In this document: positions 55,101 to 64,000 of the stretch, one piece after another
How the letters are laid out: each line of letters opens with the position of its first letter
How positions within the stretch are numbered: position 1 is the first letter of the stretch
Made by a program: the position numbers and the translations under genes
Notes under the pieces: model-generated
Database searches by the model: none
What the model saw: only the letters and a program-made list of their open reading frames with translations
What the model was told of the DNA's origin: nothing
Origin: Trichinella spiralis
Taxonomy: Eukaryota; Nematoda; Enoplea; Trichinellida; Trichinellidae
Length of the DNA stretch: 64,000 nt
NCBI GenBank assembly: GCA_000181795.3
Contig: CM012955.1
Coordinates: forward strand, 4,564,247 to 4,628,246
Reading direction: 5' to 3'

Positions 55101-56399
55101 TCGGTTTCATTAGATGAATACAGCATTTCCTTCGATGAAAACATTAGAGAGTGAAAAGCATTTCCTTAACTCTCATATATTATTTAATTGATATATATTT
55201 ATTGTTGATACGAAAATACAGACATGAAAAAGCTTTCCATATTTTACGCTTCGAATAAACTATTAGCAAAACATTAAGTGCTTACAAAACACAACACTCG
55301 TTGATTGACCTGGATCAGATTCGAATAATGTAAAATTTGAAATATAACTTTCTGATAGGAATTTATGAAATTTTTCTTAATGCATTACGAGAGATTATGA
55401 ACAAAAATTTAGTGAGCACGAAAGTAAGTGAGAAAATAAAATTTTTTTCTTCTTTGAATGTAATCATATTTAATTTTATGATTATTTTGAATAATTCTAT
55501 ATTTCTGTTGAATTTATTAGGAAACGGACAAATTCAGTTATGGCAATTTCTACTAGAGCTTCTGTCCGATGGACGCAATATGGAATGCATCACATGGGAA
55601 GGCACTAATGGTGAATTTAAACTAGTTGATCCAGATGAAGTTTCTCGAAGATGGGGTGAAAGAAAATGCAAACCGAACATGAATTATGACAAACTGAGCA
55701 GAGCGTTACGCTACTATTATGACAAAAACATCATCACAAAAGTACATGGAAAACGTTATGCGTATAAATTTGATTTTCAAGGTAAAATGCATTCGCTAAG
55801 CTGAACATGACACTTCAATTAGTTAATCGTCAAAACAACAGTTTCATATATCATTTTATGAAAAATAACAACAACAACAACAAAAGTAATAATAATAATA
55901 ATTTTCTTTAAATATCTCTTTTCAACTTTTCATCAAATTAATATCTGTTAGAACGTCAGACCTGTACCAATTAATTACCTTATTTCATTTCTCGTACTGT
56001 AAACACAGTTGTACAGTAATATGTTTAATGTTTTTTATTTAGATTTTCTATTTTGATAGCGTAAATTGTTGTAAATGCATTCCAGGTATCGCACAAGCAA
56101 TACAATCACAGACAGGCTCTTCAGCGACAGAAATGTTCGCCCATTCGGCAGCTGTTAGACTAACAAATGAATTTACTATGCAACAACCTCCAGGAATCAA
56201 TGGATGGTCAAGTTATCCACGACCCATGAATCTGATGGCAACGCCTCTTACAAACAATCCTGCTGGTCTTTTCTCTGCTTCTGTGGGATATCCACATCTT
56301 GGCTCTCCCGGGGGATCATCTGCGCGCAATTTTCCATTTTGTTCAAGAACTATGAACAACTCGGGATGCAATTTTACAACCTACACTAGAAATTTCTAA
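52131..56399 (+). CDS. ETS-domain transcription factor of the ERG/FLI/AST-1 group
   Basis: Three exons (52131-52428, 55521-55781, 56086-56399) encode 290 residues. The ETS DNA-binding domain at about residues 102-186 is almost identical to FLI1/[50 protein letters not shown] and the recognition helix [16 protein letters not shown] with both base-reading arginines, then [19 protein letters not shown]. The FDF-GIAQA extension marks the ERG/FLI/FEV branch (C. elegans ast-1 is the nematode member, needed for axon guidance and dopamine neuron fate). No Pointed domain is seen upstream. The N-terminal SFSLDSAF resembles the FLI1 start region, and the C-terminus is Pro/Gly/Ser/Asn rich. Coding sequence may begin in an earlier exon, because the frame is open back to the acceptor at 52110. 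AATAAA at 56694-56699 is a likely poly(A) signal. Confidence 0.93.
54280..54560 (+). other. GC-richer conserved-looking block in ETS intron
   Basis: Inside the 3.1 kb intron, a block with GGTCCGGTGGCGGC, ACGCCCCTC and GGGCTTCGTTAGCC-type words contrasts with the AT-rich flanks. After an acceptor-like TTTCAG, one frame is open for about 35 codons, but no donor in the right phase follows. It may be an enhancer, an alternative exon or an alternative promoter. Confidence 0.3.
55867..55902 (+). repeat. ACA and AAT trinucleotide repeats
   Basis: An AAC run is followed by an AAT run within the second ETS intron, a simple repeat. Confidence 0.8.
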
Positions 56400-57950
56400 A
56401 CCCGGTCGATGTACTCTAGATTTCCCATATTTAAATAGTTCTCACTTGAAAGTTCTTGTAATTGTTGTAACAATATTACAGTTGCAGAATGATAAATATT
56501 GATACTGCATGCCCTGATAAATCACATGCGGATATAACGATAGTATATTTAATTTTTACGTCGATGAAAAGCGATTTTCAGCTTTTTTTTTTCATTGAAA
56601 TGGTATTTAGTACTTTAGAACAAGACATCGCAAAACAAATCACTCTATTTAAAATAGTTTATATATGATATTTAATAGGATACAATAAAAGTTAAATAAA
56701 TCATCAGTGTAATAAGAATTTCATATGACACCCGTCCTGTTAACAAAAAATACACTACAGTTCAAAGTCCGATCAAATTTTCACTTTAACAAATTTTGTT
56801 TTAAAACTAGTAGGGTTAAAATAACAAAGTACTTTTTTGGTTTTGGCAGCTACTAAAAAACAGTCCAATATTATTAAATTAATAAGCCAAATAAAAAAAT
56901 ATGATTCTAGTTTCTGAATATTTATGCAAACTGATAAACACAGTGAGTCATATTGGAAACTAAAATTATTCAAACTTGCATATATTAAAACTACCGTAAG
57001 AAAACACGTCATACAAAACTGTATGAATTACAGCAACTAGCCGTAGCTAGGGAAGATGTTTACAATTATAACAAAGCGATAATTAAAGAAAAAAAGATTA
57101 GTGAATATCTACTTTTTTTTATCCAGATTAAAAGTTGCAATATTAATAACCCATAAGAAGTATTAGAGAGAGAGAAATGGGCAGCTGCGTTTGAAACTGT
57201 CAGTGAAAACAACCAAAAGAAAAATCTCTACTACAGAACAGTGTTAAAGTCTATAAACAGTACAGACAACAAAAAATCAATGCTTGCAATAACATCTTTA
57301 AATAATTTACTAGCCAACAGCACTGACGACTAAGTATTGAGCAGAAATGAACAGCCTCATTCAAAGTTCAAGTATCAATACAAACAGAGCAAAGAATCAC
57401 TAGTGTAGAAAAGTACAAAAAGAACAAAAAGAAGAGCAAACCAACACGTTCATCGATGAAATAAATCGCTAATAAACAACATTATCAAATGGTAGACGAA
57501 CAAAGCAGAAAAAGTGAACCAGCAGCACAACACAATGAATGCAAGCAAATATTGAAAAATCTAACAAACAAAAAACAAAAATAGCAACGGAAGCTTACCT
57601 AACACGATGACAGTATAAGCTGCTGCGACATTGAGGAGATTGAAAAACACAATATCAAAAAAAAGTTGAGTTCATTTGGAATAGCCGCGCCCGCAAAGTA
57701 AAAATCACGTTACCACAATCATAAGTCAAATGATAGGTATAGTAACAGGTAAAATTCAATTCTCATGTACATCAAAAAAAATTTTTTTTTAATTTATTTT
57801 TATTATTATAATTTTATAATAATTCATAATAAAATTGAAAATATATGAACAGTAATAATAATAAATAATATATAATAAATGTTAATATAAGATGATCAAA
57901 TTAGTTTATAGGTTAAAATTAGGTTAATTGGATCACATAATTTGCATATT
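56400..57950. other. Convergent spacer with strand-biased purine-rich segment
   Basis: The left part is the ETS 3' UTR. At 57150-57560 the + strand is markedly A/G-rich, with one 50-codon open stretch (AAAFETVSENNQKKNLYYRT) and then many stops, which could be a fossil coding segment or chance. The rest is AT-rich, with a run of A then T near 57772-57800. Confidence 0.4.
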
Positions 57951-58945
57951 TCATTTCTGCTTCGGGAAAGCCGCCAATGCGTCTTTCGTGCCTCCAATAA
58001 CAAATAATCCAAACTGCAACGGTGGGTCAGCAATTTTCAATTTAAGTTCCTTTTCTATATCTCTGTCTGCAAATACAACGACTCTTCTTTCCGCTGAACG
58101 CAAACAAATTTTTCTTATCGAATCCAACGCATTGTGCAGGCGGTCATCAAATGCAGCGCTTCTTTCACCACTGCAGTTTTCTTGAAGCTTCAGTGAACTT
58201 CTGAAAAACAAATTTACAAACTTTTCACATTTTTTAAAAGTATAGACTCTATATCACTTTATTAAGATTATTTTGAATATCTACGAGAAAAGATAAAAAT
58301 TTTCATCTTAATCTAAGCATAGAAAGGATATACTCGAAAATTATCTAAAATTGGGCTGTAAAGTTCATCTGTAAAAATTCAATTCATACTTGTAGGTTTC
58401 ATCAATACGATGTCCACGCTGAACAACGTATGATCGAAGTTGGTTGCGCAAGTAATCATCTTCGCCTAATTCACTCAAACCTCCTTCAATTTTGATATTC
58501 AAAGTTCTCCATCCATTTTTGACTCCACCTTCGTACCCTTGTAAAAAAATCAGCAAATTATCATATACATGATGATCATTTGTATTTGCATAATGTTACC
58601 TTCAATGAAGTTAATAGCTGCAGCAACACACTTGAAGCTCGGCTCGCAAATCACATCGGTGATATTTAAGCCCGCATCACATGATGCTGCACCCATAAGG
58701 CGGGATTTTCTTTCAACCAGTGGAACGTACGGGCCGTTCCATAATGCCTCGTTTTCCCCTAAAAGTGGTATACGGTCAGTATGTATTTCTTTATTCAAAG
58801 AAAGTTCATTACTGCATTAATGATTACCTGCACTGAGAAGTGGAAGAGATACTTGGTTATCTCGAATCAAGATGAACCACAGCATCGAATTAGGATCCTC
58901 ATAATAAGCAGAGGAGCGAAGAGAGGAAACTTCGATTTCAGACAT
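57951..58945 (-). CDS. Unrecognised four-exon protein (224 residues)
   Basis: Four exons (58945-58828, 58758-58600, 58537-58390, 58200-57951) with introns of about 52-190 nt and consistent phases encode 224 residues. There is no signal peptide and no transmembrane segment. The N-terminal half holds MLWFILIRDNQVSLPLLSAG, WNGPYVPLVERKSRLMGAAS and FIEGYEGGVKNGWRTLNIKI. The C-terminal part has alternating hydrophobic strands and charged helices (SAERRVVVFADRD, then PPLQFGLFVIGGTKDALAAF) that loosely recall a Rossmann-like or von Willebrand A fold, but no MIDAS motif is visible. I do not recognise the family. The frame stays open upstream of the ATG, so an extra 5' exon is possible; acceptor-like AGs lie 10-55 nt upstream. 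It converges with the ETS gene and precedes HADHB on the same strand. Confidence 0.7.
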
Positions 58946-59975
58946 GCTTACAGGTCTGCTCACAACACAACAATCTCGATGTATGAAATGAAAACTGAAT
59001 TCACTCCTGTATTTAGTGTTTTAAATTTAAACAATTGTTCTTTAAAATAAATTTAAACTTTTCAAGTTTAAAAGTTTCTTAATAATACACCAATGGTTAT
59101 TGCCGTCTAGTAGATATTTTAAAGAATATAATTAGAACTACTAATTCAATTAAGCATTATTCAAAAAAGTACAGTCATTTTTTTTATTTGGCATCTTTTC
59201 TTTCGCATTGCCATTTTTCTTGCAATTGTATTTGCAGCTCTGTATCTGCAGAAAAACGAGTGGATCAGTTGATTCTTTTACATCTAGAGTCTAGAATCTA
59301 AGCATATATATATATATATATATATATATTCAAATTTATTTCAATTTTTTTCACACAATCGTCCTCTGTCGCAAATGAACACTGTACTGCTTTTCAGAAT
59401 ATACGCAAGTTGCATGGGAAAATTTATAAAATCATGCGAGCAAATATGACCATTTAATTTCAACATGCAGACAACAGAATTGCGTTAATTCATAAACTAT
59501 AGAAGAACGACTTCGTCAAATGAAAGAAAGCTTAAAATTGAATTACATTTGCTAACTGCATCATAAACTAATTTGTTGGATAGATTCCTTTTACAGAGAG
59601 AAGTTTTACAAACTGTCATCATATCCTCTGAATATGTTTGTTAGGGTTTGATTTAAACAAACTATATACTGCTGAATAATAATGTTTCACAATATTTTAT
59701 AATTTATTTTCATGATCGAATGGGAAAAGAAAAAAAATCAAAGAGAGAAAAAAAGGAACTCCAATAATAAAACACTGACATGCTTCGATTGTATTTGGGT
59801 GGGAAAAAATCATCCATCAATTCTATCAAATGGATGAATACTGTTGTCGCAGAATAAAAGAGTTGTGAAATTTGTATTTTTTTTAATCAATAACCAAACG
59901 CCAGCAAAACAGGTACGATGCAGACTAGCAGTGCAAAAATGCATGCATTACGTACGAGTCTGAGTCTGAGCATGC
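58946..59975. other. Spacer between HADHB and the unrecognised gene
   Basis: This contains the HADHB 3' region (minus-strand AATAAA near 59703-59708), a TA microsatellite at 59304-59329, and the leader of the unrecognised gene. No other gene is seen. Confidence 0.5.
59304..59329 (+). repeat. TA dinucleotide microsatellite
   Basis: About thirteen uninterrupted TA units. Confidence 0.9.
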
Positions 59976-62182
59976 TCAAGGGTAACGCTCGAGGAGCATC
60001 GCGTGGCCAAGACCGCCGGATGCACAGGCCGATACGAGTGCATACTTGCCGCCTGTGTCGATCAGGCGATTCGCTGCGTGAGTGACCAAACGGATACCAG
60101 TTGCCCCGAACGGATGACCAATGGACAACGAACCTCCCCAAGTATTCAGCTTTTCCAAAGGAATCGCGCCGACCTTCAAAGTTGAGCACACAACATGAGA
60201 CTGACATGATCGCTCAATTTTGCGTTCAACAGCACCAGCTTACCTTGCTCGACTTGCCAAGGAATTTTTCGGCGAACAAATCTGAATCCAACGCTTTCAA
60301 ATTAGCAAGAATTTGCCCCTTGAAAAGAACACAAAATCAAAATTGAATCAAATAATAATACTAATAATAATAATAATAAGCCTTACGGCAAATGCTTCGT
60401 GCATTTCGAAAACATCAATGTCGCTAATTTTCAGTTTTACTTTGCCCAACAATTTTGGAACCGCGTACGCAGGTCTGAACAAAACAAAAAAACAGTAACA
60501 TCGCAACAAGGAGTTGCTGTTGCTCGGCAACAAAATTCACCACACCCCAACAGAAGCTGATCTTTCGGATCCTGTGCCACGTAGACATAATCGCGCAGGT
60601 AAACTTTCGGTTTCAAGCCCAACAATTTCGCCTTGGCTTCAGAAGTTATCAAACAAGCCGACGCCCCATCACTCTGAAATCAAACAGTTCTGATTGTGCA
60701 AGTTCCCACGGCTAACAATAATGGTAGGATAAATAACAAACCAAAAATGAAGAATTTCCAGCGGTAATGGTACCGACATGCTTGCGAAATACTGGCTTCA
60801 ATGATGAAAGTTTTTCCAAAGTTGAAACTCGAATACCGTTGTCGTGATCAATCAATTTTTCCGTGTCTAAACACAAACAAATAAATAAATAAACTCTTTT
60901 TCATTTAATCAGAACTTTATCAAAGCAAAAATAGAAATTTACTTGGCAATACAATTGGGATGATATCCACCATCTTCCCCTCGTCAAACGCCTTCTTGGC
61001 CAGCATGTGACTTCGCAGTGCGTACTCGTCCTGAGAACAAAACAAACAGAGCAATTTATTCAAAAAGAAAAAAACAAAATTCGAATTCACAATTAACACA
61101 GCACTTGTTCTCTTCTAGAAACTTTGAAAGAAGAGGCCAAACGATCACCTGAATGTCCCATTGTTTCGCTGGACGAAAATTCAGAAACGGATGGAAACTG
61201 CAAGCATGATGATGTCGACAAATATAAAACAAACAAATAAGAATAATAACCAACGCCCACTTACTTCAATGTTCCAGTTGGCAGGATTCAGCAAGCCAGA
61301 AAGAATCTTCAACCGCTTCGACATCGATTTCGCGCGACTCAAGTCCAACATCCCGCATCGCAGCTGACGACCCAGGCGAATCGGCACATCGCTCATCGAT
61401 TCCACACCTCCGGCTAATGCAACTTCACAAACTCCTGAACGAACCGACTCCAAGCCTGAGATGAAAAAAGCAGTGAAAACAACAAATCAACACGTCCAAA
61501 GCACGATGTAACTGTGATCGTTTTCGAAACCGACTTACAGCTAGTTATAGCCTGATTGGACGAGATGCAGGCCATGGTGACCGTGTGCGCGGGAACAGTA
61601 TTCGGAATACCGGCGTGCAGTGCAGCCTGTTGGTGTTCAGAATTTAAAACAGGCAACAATTATGTTTTGGTTTTAATATCAAAGCTCAAAAAAAAACCTC
61701 TCTTGAGACGTTCGTTGTTCGAGCCTCTTGTATCACAGTACCAGATACAACGTACTGAACAGTACTGGGCATAATCTTCAATCTGCGAAGCAGACCTCTG
61801 AAAAAGAAACTGTCACATTTTCAGAGCAGCAGCAACACGTCGTGGTGGTCAATTGACCAGTGGACGAGTAGAATTCAGAAATAAATATCCACAGCTGAAA
61901 TATCGTACAACAAGCGCGTACTTACAAGAATGCGTATTTCTGTAGTTCGTAACTAAGCAAGCTCTTGTACAACGTGGAAGATTGAACAAACGGTGTTCGA
62001 ATGCCGTCGACCATAACAGGCACTGTTCGATTTTGAAAAACAATAAAAGAAAATCATCCGTTAAATTGATCAAATATACTGAATTGAACAGAATAAAATT
62101 AATTACAATTCTGACCGGCTGCTGATGCGTAATGACGTGACAAACGAACAAAAGACGAGACAAAGCAGCGCTGACTGAACAT
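59976..62182 (-). CDS. HADHB: Mitochondrial trifunctional protein beta subunit (3-ketoacyl-CoA thiolase)
   Basis: Twelve exons: 62182-62116, 62022-61926, 61797-61698, 61626-61539, 61455-61265, 61197-61105, 61030-60943, 60866-60742, 60673-60546, 60474-60387, 60318-60244, 60173-59976. They encode 445 residues (human 474). The enzyme does the last, thiolytic step of long-chain fatty acid beta-oxidation in complex with HADHA at the inner mitochondrial membrane. Seen: [19 protein letters not shown], nucleophile Cys 108 in [57 protein letters not shown] (the HADHB-specific loop), [14 protein letters not shown] with His 351, [14 protein letters not shown] with His 400, and [12 protein letters not shown] with Cys 430. 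The first exon gives a basic, acid-free, Ser/Arg-rich presequence ([11 protein letters not shown], then [10 protein letters not shown]) that splices in phase onto VPVMVDG. Confidence 0.95.
60351..60379 (+). repeat. AAT trinucleotide repeat in HADHB intron
   Basis: A run of AAT/TAA units lies just before the exon 10 donor (gene on minus), a simple repeat. Confidence 0.8.
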
Positions 62183-64000
62183 TTTTTTCTCTTTTCTTTC
62201 TTTGTCCACAAAATAAAATATTCAAAATTATGCAAAAACAAACAAACAAACAAACAACAACAACAACAACAACAATAAATACAACAAAGAGTTGACGTTT
62301 CACGTTGTCAGGGAAAAAAGACATTATCAGACAAAAGTGTACGCGTATGTGCGCTTGCTTGCCTTGGAACTTTATTGTATTCAACGGCATACAGTATAAA
62401 ACTTGAACAAAAGCAACAACAAAATAGGCAAACGATAAAAACATGACGAATCGATGCAATTGATGACAATCGAGTGTAAAATATTAAAAAAACACATTTT
62501 CATTGTTTTTGTTTTGTTCAAACAGCAGCTCCGTGCAACAAACGCAGTCGCTGATTCTTATGCAAATTTTCACACAGCTGCGTTTCCAAAGGCACGTAAA
62601 TCCTTCTGTAATTTTTGATGACGTTCAAGAATTAAACAAAATTAAAAGAACAATCGCGCCGGTTGGACAAACAGTCTTGCACACTAGAAAGTTTAAACAT
62701 ATAATAAAATAGAATAACAATAATAATAAAACCTATTTCATCTAAAAGCCTAGAAATAAAAAAGAACAACGCTTACCACTCACCTGCATCGATGACGCGA
62801 TCAAGTTGAAGTGAAATTCAAATTAAAAAAAACATAAAGAAAAAATTAAAATTTGAAAATAAACAAACAACGAGCAACAATAAAAAATGAAGAAACACGT
62901 GAACTTGACAAACAGTGGAGACAGACAATACGTAGGAAAATAAAAGAAAAACCAATTTGCATAACAGGAGAAAGGAAAAAAAGCTGCAAGTGAATTAACT
63001 TCTTCAAAGCTGACAACAATGCATCGAGCAGCAACGTAACGCAACAGAACATAAAGTAATAGAATGAAAATGAATATGAAATAAAATGATGCGGCTTTTT
63101 GTAAAATTCTCAAAGTGAACAACAGAGAGCATAAGCAATTGAAACTGCATCAGCGTTTTCATTACCGTCTCTTTCAACCGTTCATTGGTCGTTGATCATC
63201 ATGTTCGGCCAATCCGACCAGCCAGCCATCCAGCCAATCATCTGCTAACGTGCCGACCACCATCATTTCGCCAACCGTCTTCCCACTTTTCTCTCCGTGC
63301 GTGCTCCAAAGACACGGTCCAAAGACTTCTCTCTTCTCGAACACAGTGACGACGATGTGCCGTGCCTTCAAAGTAACTCCATCAAATAACCGCAGTTAGA
63401 GGACCCACGCATAAATATCATAACCATTATCATTAACTTCTTTAAAAGCCGCAGCCGAGCGTCATGACATTATACATTTTAGTTTATCCATCGTCCAATG
63501 GTATACATATTTTCTCTGTTCCATTCACAATTAATCGATTAATTTTTTTTCATTTTAAAAATATTAACCTTCTGTAATAGACGACCATGATTATTAAAGA
63601 AAATATTTAAATTTAAAAATTGCACGTCTCAATGTTACACTCCTGTTAATGAAGATCTTTATCAACTTCCACATAATGCCACCATTTATAATGATAATAA
63701 TTATACAATTTGACTGCGCCACTGCATAATTTCATTGTTACACATCTTATCAAGTTAACAAAATCCTTGTTGGTTATTATATTATGATCAATTAATTGCT
63801 TTGAAAAAAATATTTTCCAATTTTCTTTTCATCATAGAAACACAACGCCCACACGCACACAACAAACACACACATACACAACACACAGAGAAATAGAATG
63901 TAAAAAACACAGAAAACATACACGAGCAGACAAACATAGTCTGCATTCAAAATGATAATTAATACAACACAATTTGCATTATTTTTTTAATTCTTTCTTT
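62183..64000. other. Upstream region of HADHB, no supported gene
   Basis: An AAAC/AAC simple repeat lies at 62235-62276. A segment around 63140-63400 is less AT-rich and contains repeated CCAGCCA/CAACCGT-like words, possibly promoter DNA of HADHB or of a gene beyond the window. A CA-rich stretch lies at about 63840-63890. Short open frames on both strands show no family motif. Confidence 0.45.
62235..62276 (+). repeat. AAAC then AAC simple repeat
   Basis: AAAC units change to AAC units without interruption. It lies about 50 nt upstream of the HADHB start codon. Confidence 0.85.

Noticed and set aside
57150-57560. Possible fossil transposon segment
   Set aside because: No reverse transcriptase, integrase, transposase or terminal repeat pattern could be recognised, so no element is claimed.
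62103-62459. 118-codon minus-strand frame with a hydrophobic poly-Val stretch
   Set aside because: The Val run is a translated AAC simple repeat. The real coding use of this stretch is the HADHB first exon in another frame.
62780-62792. CGATGCAG|GTGAGT on minus as alternative first HADHB exon
   Set aside because: In the phase needed to join exon 2 there is an in-frame stop upstream and no ATG. The 62182-62116 exon fits phase and presequence better.

Overview
The window looks like nuclear DNA of a small invertebrate animal, most likely a nematode. It is strongly AT-rich. Most genes are split by many introns of about 50-70 nt with TTTCAG or TTTTAG acceptors. There is a nematode-style chemosensory-type GPCR, and several genes have a splice acceptor 1-20 nt before the ATG, as expected for spliced-leader trans-splicing. 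The species is not identifiable from the sequence. An early-branching nematode is a guess. No rRNA, tRNA, CRISPR array, intact transposon or virus-derived gene was recognised by reading.

Left part (1-20 kb). After about 4 kb of mostly non-coding DNA comes a 3-exon histone-fold protein (+). Three housekeeping genes then follow head to tail on the minus strand, in transcription order TTC33-like TPR protein, mitochondrial glutamyl-tRNA(Gln) amidotransferase subunit A (GatA/QRSL1), and RIO kinase 2. Each has a splice acceptor just before its ATG, so they may form a trans-spliced cluster. A 2-exon 7TM receptor (+) converges on a 3-exon, ten-cysteine Ly6/uPAR-like secreted protein (-).

Middle (20-40 kb). 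A gene-poor AT-rich stretch with a promoter-like patch near 22.2 kb leads into a complete 28-exon ABCC1/MRP1-type transporter (25.9-33.7 kb, 1542 residues). About 6 kb without a clear gene follows.

Right part (39-64 kb). Two tandem KCTD8/12/16-type genes (BTB/T1 plus C-terminal H1 domain, the GABA-B receptor auxiliary-subunit family) lie on +. Next come an ERG/FLI/AST-1-type ETS transcription factor (+), an unrecognised 4-exon gene (-), and a complete 12-exon mitochondrial trifunctional protein beta subunit (HADHB thiolase, -).

Exon structures were rebuilt by hand. In every gene the exon phases add up to one open frame, and most match the known family alignment. There is no obvious biosynthetic or defence system here. 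The points most worth following are the candidate trans-spliced trio, the tandem KCTD pair with unshared introns, the unrecognised 224-residue protein, a GC-AG intron, a frame-neutral 51-nt intron, and a few GC-rich islands in otherwise AT-rich DNA.
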